Shown here piece after piece: positions 37,001 through 48,407 of a stretch of 64,000 bases of DNA; position 1 is the first letter of the stretch, and each line of letters begins with the position of its first letter. Source of the stretch: Litoditis marina (Eukaryota; Nematoda; Chromadorea; Rhabditida; Rhabditidae). The stretch is taken from NCBI GenBank assembly GCA_964036275.1, contig OZ038435.1, positions 1,674,001 to 1,738,000 on the forward strand, read 5' to 3'. A model generated the notes under the pieces. It saw nothing but the letters and a program-made list of their open reading frames with translations, had not been told where the DNA came from and ran no database searches. The position numbers and the translations under genes are program-made.

Positions 37001-37353
37001 CTAAGTAAGTACTGCTTTCATAACTTTATGTTTGAAGATTCTTTGTTTTTATCCTGTGTATAGTATTAGTATAGCGGTTTTTTTGTTTTCATATATTCTT
37101 ACATTGAATAAATATATATTTCTGAAATGTGTTGTTTTATTTTCTGAAAAAAGTTTTGAGAGAATGATTTTTGGTTTGCACGGAATTTTCACTTGCAGCT
37201 GACCCCGGTATTTTAAGTTACAACAGGCACCCGGCGCGCTACAGCCAAATTCTCCTGTACAGCTTATAATACCGGAGAAAATGCAGGCTTAAATACTGGT
37301 GTCGAATTAGCCTGCATTTTCTCCGGTATTTTAAGTTACAAGCGTTTTCACAG
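34082..37353. mobile_element. TIR DNA element with AATACCGG subterminal repeats
   Basis: This 3.27-kb insertion splits a satellite unit (CCCAATT / TTCCGTAACC). Termini are inverted repeats: CTCTGAAAAACCCCTGCAAC on the left against CTGTGAAAACGCTTGTAAC on the right (complement), both followed by TTAAAATACCGG. The target duplication is 2-3 bp (TT or TTC). AACTTAAAATACCGG recurs three times at the left end at about 30-bp spacing and again near the right end, a pattern typical of transposase-binding subterminal repeats in CACTA- or Chapaev-like elements. I see no clear transposase. Two GT-AG bounded open segments, 34487-34604 (IRWVKFAWKYSPCLCVMLTR) and 35176-35262 (SEIFCLYSFHYDVYIV), could be exons of an internal gene, but I cannot extend them in phase. 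A palindrome at 35626-35864 is nested inside. Confidence 0.7.
35626..35864. repeat. Palindromic element with GTTAACCCGG motifs, nested in the TIR element
   Basis: The ends TTTTAAAGGGCAAATTC and GGAATTGGCCCTTTTAAA are inverted copies, and the arms carry CCATTAACCGGGTTACCTGG / GGTTAACCCGGTTAATGG. Related sequence occurs at 3948-4096. No coding sequence. Confidence 0.7.
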
Positions 37354-40300
37354 TTCCGTAACCCATCTTTATATTACCTCACACATGAAAAAAACTTGAG
37401 AAAGGAATAAAACGGTTAATGCGGTGTTGAAAAACATATCGAGTTCTTTCTCGTCTTCCAAACAGTTATTGGAAGTTTGGAAATTGGCAAGTTTTAAAGT
37501 TTCTAAACAGTCGAGCACATTGCGCCATTTCTCAAAGCCCAATTCCGTAACCCATCTTTATATTACCTCACACATGAAGAAACTTGAGAAAGGAATAAAA
37601 CGGTTAATGCGGTGTTGAAAAACATATCGAGTTCTTTCTCGTCTTTCAAACAGTTTTTGGAAGTTTGGAAATTGGCAAGTTTTAAAGTTTCTAAACAGTC
37701 GAGCACATTTCGCCATTTCTCAAAGCCCAATTCCGTAACCCATCTTTATATTACCTCACACGTGGAAAAAACATTGCGCCTTTCTCAAAGCCCAATTCCG
37801 TAACCCATCTTTATATTACCTCACACATGAAAAAACTTGAGAAAGAAATAAAACGGGTAATGCGGTGTTGAAAAACATATCGAGTTCTTTCTCGTCTTCC
37901 AAACAGTTTTTTGAAGTTTGGAAATTGGCAAGTTTTAAAGTTTCTAAACAGTCGAGCACATTTCGCCATTTCTCAAAGCCCAATTCCGTAACCCATCTTT
38001 ATATTACCTCACACGTGGAAAAAACATTGCGCCTTTCTCAAAGCCCAATTCCGTAACCCATCTTTATATTACCTCACACATGAAGAAACTTGAGAAAGAA
38101 ATAAAACGGGTAATGCGGTGTTGAAAAACATATCGAGTTCTTTCTCGTCTTCCAAACAGTTTTTTGAAGTTTGGAAATTGGCAAGTTTTAAAGTTTCTAA
38201 ACAGTCGAGCACATTTCGCCATTTCTCAAAGCCCAATTCCGTAACCCATCTTTATATTACCTCACACGTGGAAAAAACATTGAGCCCGATTCCGTAACCC
38301 ATCTTTATATTACCTCACACGTGGAAAAAACATTGCGCCTTTCTCAAAGCCCAATTCCGTAACCCATCTGTATATTACCTCACACGTGGAAAAAACATTG
38401 CGCCTTTCTCAAAGCCCAATTCCGTAACCCATCTTTATATTACCTCACACATGAAAAAAACTTGAGAAAGGAATAAAACGGTTAATGCGGTGTTGAAAAA
38501 CATATCGAGTTCTTTCTCGTCTTCCAAACAGTTTTTTGAAGTTTGGAAATTGGCAAGTTTTAAAGTTTCTAAACAGTCGAGCACATTGCGCCATTTCTCA
38601 AAGCCCAATTCCGTAACCCATCTTTATATTACCTCACACGTGGAAAAAACATTGCGCCTTTCTCAAAGCCCAATTCCGTAACCCATCTTTATACTACCTC
38701 ACACATGAAAAAAACTTGAGAAAGTAATAAAACGGTTGAATCAGTATTAAAGAACATATCGAGTTCTTTCTCGTCTTCCAAACAGTTTTTTGAAGTTTGG
38801 AAATTGGCAAGTTTTAAAGTTTCTAAACAGTCGAGCACATTGCGCCATTTCTCAAAGCCCAATTCCGTAACCCATCTTTATATTACCTCACACGTGGAAA
38901 AAACATTGCGCCTTTCTCAAAGCCCAATTCCGTAACCCATCTTTCTACTACCTCACACATGAAGAAACTTGAGAAAGAAATAAAACGGTTAATGCGGTGT
39001 TGAAAAACATATCGAGTTCTTTCTCGTCTTCCAAACAGTTTTTTGAAGTTTGGAAATTGGCAAGTTTTGAAGTTTCTTAACAGTCGAGCACATTGCGTCA
39101 TTTCTCAAAGCCCAATTCCGAAACCCATCTTTCTACTACCTCACACATGAAAAAAACTTGAGAAAGTAATAAAACGGTTGAATCAGTATTAAAGAACATA
39201 TCGAGTTCGTTCTCGTCTTCCAAACAGTTTTTGGAAGTTTGGAAACTGGCAAGTTTTAAAGTTTCTAAACAGTCGAGCACATTGCGCCATTTCCCAAAGC
39301 CCAATTCCGAAACCCATCTTTATATTACCTCACACATGAAAAAAACTTGAGAAAGAAATAAAACGATTAATGCGGTGTTGAATAAAATATCGAGTTCTTT
39401 CTCGTCCAAACAGTTTTTTGAAGTTTGGAAATTGGCAAGTTTTAAAGTTTCTAAACAGTCGAGCACAATTCGCCATTTCTCAAAGCCCAATTCCGTAACC
39501 CATCTTTCTACTACCTCACACATGAAAAAAACTTGAGAAAGGAATAAAACGGTTAATGCGTGTTGAAGAACATATCAAGTTCTTTCTCGTCCAAACAGTT
39601 TTTTGAAGTTTGGAAATTGGCAAGTTTTAAAGTTTCTAAACAGTCGAGCACAATTCGCCATTTCTCAAAGCCCAATTCCGTAACCCATCTTTCTATTACC
39701 TCACACATGAAAAAAACTTGAGAAAGGAATAAAACGGTTAATGCGGTGTTGAAAAACATATCGAGTTCTTTCTCGTCTTCCAAACAGTTTTTTGAAGTTT
39801 GGAAATTGGCAAGTTTTAAAGTTTCTAAACAGTCGAGCACATTTCGCCATTTCTCAAAGCCCAATTCCGTAACCCATCTTCATATTACCTCACACATGAA
39901 AAAAAAACATGAGAAAGGAATAAAACGGTTAATGCGGTGTTGAAAAACATATCGAGTTCTTTCTCGTCTTCCAAACAGTTTTTTGAAGTTTGGAAATTGG
40001 CAAGTTTTAAAGTTTCTTAACAGTCGAGCACATTTCGCCATTTCTCAAAGCCCAATTCCGTAACCCATCTTTATATTACCTCACACATGAAAAAAACATG
40101 AGAAAGGAATGAAACGGTTAATGCGGTGTTGAAAAACATATCGAGTTCTTTCTCGTCTTCCAAACAGTTTTTTGAAGTTTGGAAATTGGCAAGTTTTAAA
40201 GTTTCTAAACAGTCGAGCACATTTCGCCATTTCTCAAAGCCCAATTCCGTAACCCATCTTTATATTACCTCACACATGAAAAAAACATGAGAAAGGAATA

Positions 40301-40460
40301 AAACGGTTAATGCGGTGTTGAAAAACATATCGAGTTCTTTCTCGTCTTCCAAACAGTTTTTTGAAGTTTGGAAATTGGCAAGTTTTAAAGTTTCTTAACA
40401 GTCGAGCAAATTTCGCCATTTCTCAAAGCCCAATTCCGTAACCCATCTTTCTACTACCTC
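37354..40460. repeat. 188-bp satellite array, block 3
   Basis: About 3.1 kb of the same satellite. Units near the right end are more diverged, with CTTTCTACTACCTC in place of CTTTATATTACCTC and a deletion variant CTCGTCCAAACAG. The block ends at the LTR-element insertion, whose target copy ACCTC is 40456-40460. Confidence 0.95.
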
Positions 40461-40874
40461 TGTTCGACAGTCAGTGGAGAACTGCCTATTACTATTTCAA
40501 TACTATTGCCACGCGGAGTTAACTTTATGATATAATAAGTATCTGATTGATATTATCACCACATATGAGCACTAGGGGAAAAATATGGGAGATACATGTT
40601 ATAGAGAAACTGTATTCATAGTAGAACATAACAAGTTAGCAATACAAGTTTATTATAATATAAATAATTATACGAGTAGTTATCTATGAGAGATAACCGG
40701 AGAGAGCGAGTAGACCAGAGCGTGTTCCATGGTCAGTGTAAGTTGAAGAGTGAGCTCCTCTAGTCTTCTTTCCACGTGCCAACACTGCATTAACATGTCA
40801 GGCGCTCACGTGTGCAGTCGCTATGCTAATCAGCTGCGCCCGTGCAATATGCCAAGTTTAGGCTATGCCGAACA
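40461..40874. repeat. Left LTR
   Basis: 414-bp direct repeat, nearly identical to 47502-47915. Differences seen are ACTTTATGATA here against ACTTTATAATA, and GGGGAAAAATA here against GGGGAGAAATA. Termini TGTTCG...CGAACA. Confidence 0.9.
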
Positions 40875-43114
40875 CTCCCAACTTTGAAAATTTTTCGCCG
40901 AAGGGAGAAAACCTAAAAACCTGAAAAAATTTAGTTCGTCCAAGAGGGAATAGGGAGTAGTTGGACTGGTTCGAATGGAATGAGAATAGACTGTACGGAC
41001 AGGGTATGGCGGTGGCTAAAAACTGACTTTCTCACCGAGTGGTATCACTATGACAGACGAAATTATCAGTGGGTAGTAAGTAGTATATTCTAAAAGCCAA
41101 TTGGGTTTGTTTCTGTTAGCACAGAAATACAATATATCGGGTCGATATTTCATATCGAGAATGTGTCCTCTCGTCACTAACTGGTTCGAGTGCTGGCAAA
41201 TAGTTAGAATTAGGCTGATTTTAGAACTCGGTGGGAGGAAAAAAATATGTGTAGGGAAAACACGAATTGGCGTTGTGGGTAATAATCTGTAGTTAGCAAA
41301 TAATGAGGTGATTGAACCAAACTACAAATATTCATAAGCATGAAACTCACGTATTTCCTTGATCCACCAATCCGGTCAATCCAACATCATTCCACGTTAG
41401 TCCATGTAGACATCAGTCCAATAATCGATATCACACCGTGATGCGCGTTCCATCGGTACACTGCTGGTTACTGTGGATTTTAGTCGTTGTGTTAATTGGT
41501 TGAATAATGTGAATAAACAACTACTTTTCGTTGTTCCAATATCTCAGGATATACATATAGGATGCGATCAAATATTTGTTATAGTGTGATCTCGAAACAT
41601 GATCCGATTTTTAAATTTTGACCGTGAAGCCGCGTGATCAAACTACAAACACAACCGAAGGTCGCAACCCTCAATTTGGGCTTGCACGAATTCTATAGAG
41701 CATATTTTAGCCACGTGTTTCAGTGTTGTGAACAGTTTATACAACTTCTTTTGGCTGTTCATGAGGGAAATAGTAGGGCATATGGCATGTGATGGATGGA
41801 TTTGATAATAACTTCACTTGAAAAAAGGATATACAACCAAATTATGTACAAGAACCCAAGTTTTCTGCTCATTTTGAAATGTATGGTGAATGTGAATATG
41901 AGATCTTTGAAAATTATTTGGCGAGGAATTGAACATCAGAATTACAATGTTTTGGAAGCGGTATGCTTGGATGGATTAGATGGAATAGTTTCTTGAATGG
42001 GTGCTTTATTTGCATTATAAAAACCTGCAGGAAACACTATATACGAGAAAAACCTTTTCTCAGGTTCTGAACTCGGTTATTGAGCTGGCGCTTATTCTTG
42101 TTATACAGAACCAAATTGCATAATGTATGACCGTTAGGGACTTTATAGCATTGAGAATTAGCCCATAGTCGGGATATAAGTTGAATACGATGACTGATGT
42201 TTGCCAGATTCAAAGGGATTGAAAGACACCAAACAATTGCGACGTACCTTCATGAAACTCCAGATCGCGCCGGTGACTTCTATAGTAGTTCGTTTACAAC
42301 TTCCAGCTTCCGTGCATCTTTTCACATTTGCTCTTCGGAAGATGGAGACAGGCCGGATTAGAATAGTTTTTTTTTCCATCCCTTACCTCGTCATTTCTTA
42401 ATATCATCTAATGTGACATTTGAGTTGAGGATGTATTGCACAGACTTCAATGGAGTTTTTTGGAATTTGTGGTGGATTTCATTTAAGAATAGGGAATGGT
42501 GGACTTTTGCAGGACTTCATTGCTCACGAATTATATGATGTCGTTTTGTACTTTTTGATGAAACATCCGTGGCAGCAAATGTATGGTAGACTACTTTTGA
42601 AAGTATATATGAGTCAATCAACAAAGAAATAGAAAGCTGGATGATTGGGATGTGTGAACTTAGGGTGGACTTGGGGAAAGAACATAAAGTGGTGAAATCA
42701 TGTAATAGCTGTAAATTATACAAATGTTAGCATGAGGGTTAAAAGGCGAGAGAAAAAAGTCAAGTTCTGAAGAAGAAGAAACAGAAAACATATATGAGAA
42801 TCCTTTTTTTTCCGAACGCACCTGAATAACGCCACTGAATTGATCCGATCCGCCGTTTCCCACGTTGTTGGAAAGGTGATCAGTTTCCGTCTTCTCATAT
42901 TCTAACAACTATGATGTATTGATGATTTTCATCATCCTGGCTCACGTTTCCGAAACATTAGTTGCAATTAGTTGCAATTCCTTCCGCAAACTTATATTGG
43001 ATACCCGGATTGTGTGGAATAGTTGGTATTACATAGGTAAAGGTCTTTCAGCATATCTTCGAACCTTCAACATAAAATTCCAATTAATCAAGGGGCTAGT
43101 ACTCGGAGACCTCA

Positions 43115-45821
43115 CCGCCCATGGCATGCCAGAAAAGTCCGGCATGCCATGGGCGAAATCTTTCAAACGCGCTCCTTTACGCGCTGAAACACACTGCACG
43201 ATGTTTACAGGGGCTAATCGCGTTGTTTAGACGATCGCGTTGGAAATGCGGCGTCATTATTTTAATTTTATTTCTTTGATAAATTTATATTTTCTTTGTT
43301 TCTTTACAATGTTTTCTGAGTTCCTCGGGTTTCATAACTCTGGTGTCGTAATCCAGATAGGGAGAGAGGGAAATAGCTATACCAACATCTATTATTTTAT
43401 ATTAAATTTCATTTTAGTTTCAAATTTACAAAGTTAACTAACTTCTTTGTTTATGTGGCCTCTCTTTAGGGTTTGATGAGTGTCAAATACCACCTGTATT
43501 TTACAAAACAGAATAACTGTTTTATTTTGTCGGGATTGTTGCTTCAACCTTTCGACTTTTAACCAGTTGGCGTGTTCCGTAACAATCGTCACCTGACTAC
43601 TGAACAGTATATAACAACAACTAGTCTACTTATTATTCAATAACAAATACATTCTCGTATATAATAGTTTTCCTTGCTGTGGACCTGTGGTTTAGTGTAG
43701 ATGTAGCACTTTCAGGTCAGTCTCCCACTTCTGACGGTTGCTGGTGAAGAAACTGATGGTTGATTTTCATTTCGACGCATGGATTCCGTAGAAGGTAGGA
43801 TTGTGGCTGCATTTTGATTTATTAAAGCAGTTAGTACTTCGCTTAGAGCTCTCATCTGACTATTTGAGTCGTGAAAGAAAATCGCGCACAATTAATGTAG
43901 AAACATTGGGGAGATGCGCTCCATCCACCGATTTTCGAGCGAGCCACCATAAAAAGCAATTAGTGGCGAGCGAGCCAAAATCTGTGGATCCAGCCGCACT
44001 TTTCTGGTTAACTGGGTCACCACTTCAAAATGACAGAGAAAGCGTGGATGGAGCGTAAAATCACATGGTTTTAGTAGTTGATACTTGGTGACATTACTTG
44101 GTTTTCGAATCAACTCTTCTACATACTATTATTTCGAATGTAGTTTATCGAATGTAGACTAAAATGTTGTCATCTTGCATACAGAACTTGTTTTGTTCAC
44201 GTAGTCTCCGTGTCTCCAGTTCGTATTCTCTGTATTCAATGTGTATATAAATCAGACTACACCCTTGCAAAGGTGAGTGACACGTGGCCAGCATCGCTTG
44301 CAATTAGATACGTAGAATATAGCACGAAAAACAAAGATACGAAAAACGTATACCTTTTCGATAGCATTTACGTACTATTCGCATTTTTAGGTGATTTGTA
44401 GTTTGTATTAGTTCGGTTGTTGTGTTTATGTTTAACTTCAGTAACAGTAAGAAAAATTGTATCTCTTTCTGGCAAGAGAACCTATTTCTCGATCGAAATT
44501 CGCAGATTTCTCTGATTCAGTGTCAAATATTACAAAATCCCAAATTCATGCGATCTCTACCATTCCACCAAGAATCAAACTACAAATCCAGGGGTAGGGG
44601 GGTATTCCGTTCATCAGTAGCTTCATCTGGATAACGAAACTACGGAACAGAGTGAGAACTATGGTATTCACTAGTAAAGTGCGACTATTGTTGAAATTGG
44701 AGTAGTGGAAAATCCTTATTTTGACGAAAAACGGATGATTCAATGGGTCATTCAACAAAGTCGCCCTACGTTTTAAGTGGCAAGTTACTCATTGAGTTCA
44801 ATATTTTCAGACTATATTTCATATCGATATTTACAGGTATACGATTTCCCCTCCGAGCGAACGATTCTCGGTAGCCAGTCAATTCGCGCAAGGAATGGGA
44901 TGTTGGGATGTTCGATGATAACAGCATTTCGATGAGAATTGAACCTGTGGTATCTTTGTTTTTGTAATGTTGTACCAAACTTATCTCGTCCTTTTACGGA
45001 ATCAGGTAATCAAAAACATCTGTGAAAATACAAAATTTAGAAAATCTATCTTAACGTAATACGGCGAGATAATGTTGTTGTCAGGAAAACAGTGTTGGTT
45101 TTGATTTATCACACTTATTTGAGTGGAATTGTCACATTTTGCTAAGTTATACTCCAGAATACTAACTAAAACTCGATGTGCACTGAATCGCATAATAACA
45201 AATTGAATGGGTTGATTTACGATATATATTTATCTTGTTTGACTTTCCTTGGAGAACTTTTCACTAAAAATTACTTTATGCTTCGATTTCGCGAAAAAAT
45301 GCCGCATTCTTCATCATTCTGTTTAAATTTTTTTCACTTTTTGAATGGTAAATTAGTGACACTTCAGTTTTAATAATTTTGTATCATGTTTTATGAGTAA
45401 CCCTTACCCCAGGTTTTGATTGGACTTTATTCATTTTCACATTACCGTATCTGATCGTTTTTGTATAGTTTTTGTTATCTATTGATTTTGCTAACTTTTT
45501 ACTAACGCTTGTTTGGGTTATAACTTATTTGCATTGTTTTTTTCATGTTGGTCATTCGTTTTTATGCAGAAGTGATAAAAATGTATTTTTTTGAATTATC
45601 TTGAACAATGTCTTATCGAGTTGAATCATGATTTTATGAGATTTCAATGGAAAAAGCTATTGAGGGTCCCCAGAAAAAATTTGGACCCGTCAGGCATGCC
45701 ATGGGCAATCGACGGGCATGCCTGAGCAATATGGGCAATTTATGTCTGGGCATTGACTAGGCATTGCCCGCCATGGTCGGGCAGGCATGCCGTGGGCAAA
45801 ATTCAGGCATGCCATGGGCGG
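43115..45821. repeat. Possible nested element bounded by GGCATGCCATGGGCGG inverted repeats
   Basis: CCGCCCATGGCATGCC at 43115-43130 is matched by its exact complement GGCATGCCATGGGCGG at 45806-45821. At the left end a second inverted copy makes a hairpin (43117-43154); the right end has several degenerate GGCATGCC..GGGCA copies from 45690. No transposase is visible between them. It may be a 2.7-kb non-autonomous element inside the LTR element, or two separate hairpin elements. Confidence 0.4.
43915..44056. repeat. Small TIR element (MITE-like), 142 bp
   Basis: The ends TGCGCTCCATCCAC and GTGGATGGAGCGT are inverted copies, and inner GATTTTCGAGCGAGCC / GCGAGCGAGCCAAAATC motifs add further symmetry. 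Confidence 0.5.
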
Positions 45822-47501
45822 CGACCTTTCCCTGTAGTATTTCAGGAAACTAGTGGCTATTACGTTAGATAAAACAGTACTGAACGTAAGGTATCCGGGA
45901 AAGATATAGGGCGATGTCTTGAAAATAAGATGAAAGTATAATCGTATTATTGTTAAAGAATTATGTGGGTTGTCGTTTACAAAGAATGTGAGAAGTGGAA
46001 TTAAATATGGGATCGTTGGGAAGTAGCTGATTAGTTTGACCTCGATACGCAAGTTAGTTCTCGGATTGCGACCGAGAATCGACGGGATCAAACTACAAAT
46101 ATTACGAGATAGGGGTGTCCTGTAAAGACGGACCTGTATAACTCCAGCTTGAGATTAAGTGCTCATTGAATCCTTGTGGAAAAAATTCAAAAGTGACTAG
46201 TTTGAGTAATTCAATCACGGTGGAAAGTTTTGGATACGCAAAGTGATAATATACCTGCTGACTAGCAACAAGCTAGTGACCCTAGGAATGTTCAAGTGGG
46301 ATTTTTGTGGAGTGAGAGGCTATTTGGGAGAAATATGCATTTATGGTATATATCAGGTATAATTGGACCTGTATGTGATAAAAGGGAGAATCCCAGAGAA
46401 GGATATTTGCAGCACAAGTAATTCCAAAACGTAAATCATTGTTATCGAACGTTTTCACGGAAGCAGAAATATTAGGCTATGAATAATTGTTTCCTTATAC
46501 ATCTTCACTTTGGGACCCAATCTGTTTCATTCCTCTGGAGTGGGCTGTTTTTGTGGGTGAAATGATGTTGTCTCGTTTCTAATATCTGCGACCTCCGTTC
46601 GTTTGTGCAGTGCACCTCGTTGCGAATGACAACGGTTAGAATGCTGAATGAAATGATCTGGAAAGGTATAGGTGCTATGGAAAGTCGTCGATATTTGCAA
46701 AAATAATTGAAATATTATGAATGTTGAGGAATAAGTGTTTATTGATGGTTTTCACATTGATATTAGGTGAGTGCACATAGATATTGGTAAGTATTGATAC
46801 AGAAATTGAGAAAGCTTGAAACCTGATCAACTACTATGTAGTTCTAGAGAAATACGTTCCATGTTCGTCAAACATGTCTGCACCAAATGGTCTTCTGGCT
46901 CGATGTGGGATAGTTTTATTGCACAGAAAGTTTTATAGGAACGAAAATTTGAAGATATTTCATTCTCGTTTGGGTTCAAAATCACACGTATCGCATTTCA
47001 TTGAATGGTTATTATGAGCTAATAGATTGGGAGTGGTGGCTCACGCTACGTTTCCTAACACCTGAAACTACGCCTCTTGCCTATCCGTACCAGACTATTT
47101 ATTTTTCCTTCATCTGTGGCTGTCTACCGGCCTCACCACAGCGCGAACTTCCCATTTCGCGTGCATACCGCAGCCGTTCTGCGTGGTCCCGTATGCTGGG
47201 AGTCCTGGGCTCAAAAAAATGTGTGGATGTCAATTTGGGTTTCCACTACAAAAGGTCATCTGGGAGATTCGAATGGGTTCAGGACGTTCACATCGCTAAT
47301 TAGCTCCCCGCCAACTTACCAAAGGTTGGACTTTACCAGGGTATTTCAGTACAAATTTTACCCACTTGTACTGCTATTAAACTCAAAATAAACATTGTGG
47401 AATGAAATGAACTCATGTGGAATTGAATGGACTGTTATCACCATAGTTTGGAATGAATAATGTGGATGAGCGGCTGAGTAGCTAGTTCGGCCGATGCACC
47501 A

Positions 47502-47915
47502 TGTTCGACAGTCAGTGGAGAACTGCCTATTACTATTTCAATACTATTGCCACGCGGAGTTAACTTTATAATATAATAAGTATCTGATTGATATTATCAC
47601 CACATATGAGCACTAGGGGAGAAATATGGGAGATACATGTTATAGAGAAACTGTATTCATAGTAGAACATAACAAGTTAGCAATACAAGTTTATTATAAT
47701 ATAAATAATTATACGAGTAGTTATCTATGAGAGATAACCGGAGAGAGCGAGTAGACCAGAGCGTGTTCCATGGTCAGTGTAAGTTGAAGAGTGAGCTCCT
47801 CTAGTCTTCTTTCCACGTGCCAACACTGCATTAACATGTCAGGCGCTCACGTGTGCAGTCGCTATGCTAATCAGCTGCGCCCGTGCAATATGCCAAGTTT
47901 AGGCTATGCCGAACA
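47502..47915. repeat. Right LTR
   Basis: 414-bp direct repeat of 40461-40874, followed directly by the target-site copy ACCTC and then satellite sequence. Confidence 0.9.
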
Positions 47916-48407
47916 ACCTCACACATGAAAAAAACTTGAGAAAGTAATAAAACGGTTGAATCAGTATTAAAGAACATATCCAGTTCTTTCTCGTCTTCCA
48001 AACAGTTTTTTGAAGTTTGGAAATTGGCAAGTTTTAAAGTTTCTTAACAGTCGAGCACATTGCGCCATTTCTCAAAGCCCAATTCCGTAACCCATCTTTC
48101 TACTACCTCACACATGAAAAAAAACTTGAGAAAGTAATAAAACGGTTGAATCAGTGGTAAAGAACATATCCAGTTCTTTCTCGTCTTCCAAACAGTTTTT
48201 GGAAGTTTGGAAATTGGCAAGTTTTAAAGTTTCTAAACAGTCGAGCACATTGCGTCATTTCTCAAAGCCCAATTCCGTAACCCATCTTTATATTACCTCA
48301 CACATGAAAAAACTTGAGAAAGAAATAAAACGGTTAATGTGTTGAAGAACATATCGAGTTCTTTCTCGTCCAAACAGTTTTTTGGAGTTTGGCAATTGGC
48401 AAGTTAG
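47916..48407. repeat. 188-bp satellite array, block 4 (right end)
   Basis: The last two and a half satellite units after the LTR element. They carry TCAGTATTAAAGAACAT and ATCCAGTTC variants like those of the far left edge at 22973-23220, so both array edges are of the diverged type. The array stops inside a unit at GGCAATTGGCAAGTT. Confidence 0.9.

Larger units (their letters stand above)
40461..47915. mobile_element. LTR retrotransposon-like element without recognisable genes (7455 bp)
   Basis: Two 414-bp direct repeats, 40461-40874 and 47502-47915, start TGTTCG and end CGAACA (TG...CA) and differ at only two positions by my reading. The whole is flanked by ACCTC on both sides (40456-40460 and 47916-47920), and joining the flanks restores an intact satellite unit. 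These are the hallmarks of a recent LTR-element insertion. The 6.6-kb interior has only short open frames on both strands; I find no gag, protease, integrase or YxDD reverse-transcriptase motif. No obvious tRNA-primer site follows the first LTR (it reads CTCCCAACTTTG), and no polypurine tract precedes the second. It therefore looks like a large non-autonomous (LARD-like) element. Orientation is not assigned. Confidence 0.8.

Noticed and set aside
45690..46091. 133-codon minus-strand frame
   Set aside because: Its C-terminal part is translated GGCATGCCATGGGC repeat, and the rest lacks any recognisable domain.
47001..47391. Overlapping 100- and 104-codon frames near the right LTR, somewhat GC-rich
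   Set aside because: No gag, pol or host domain recognised and two frames are open equally; kept only as part of the LTR-element interior.
23591..48345. Dozens of about 63-codon frames (MLKNISSSFSSSKQ...) and minus-strand partners
   Set aside because: Each is one satellite unit; they appear wherever the unit occurs, including its diverged edges, with no sign of codon-level constraint.
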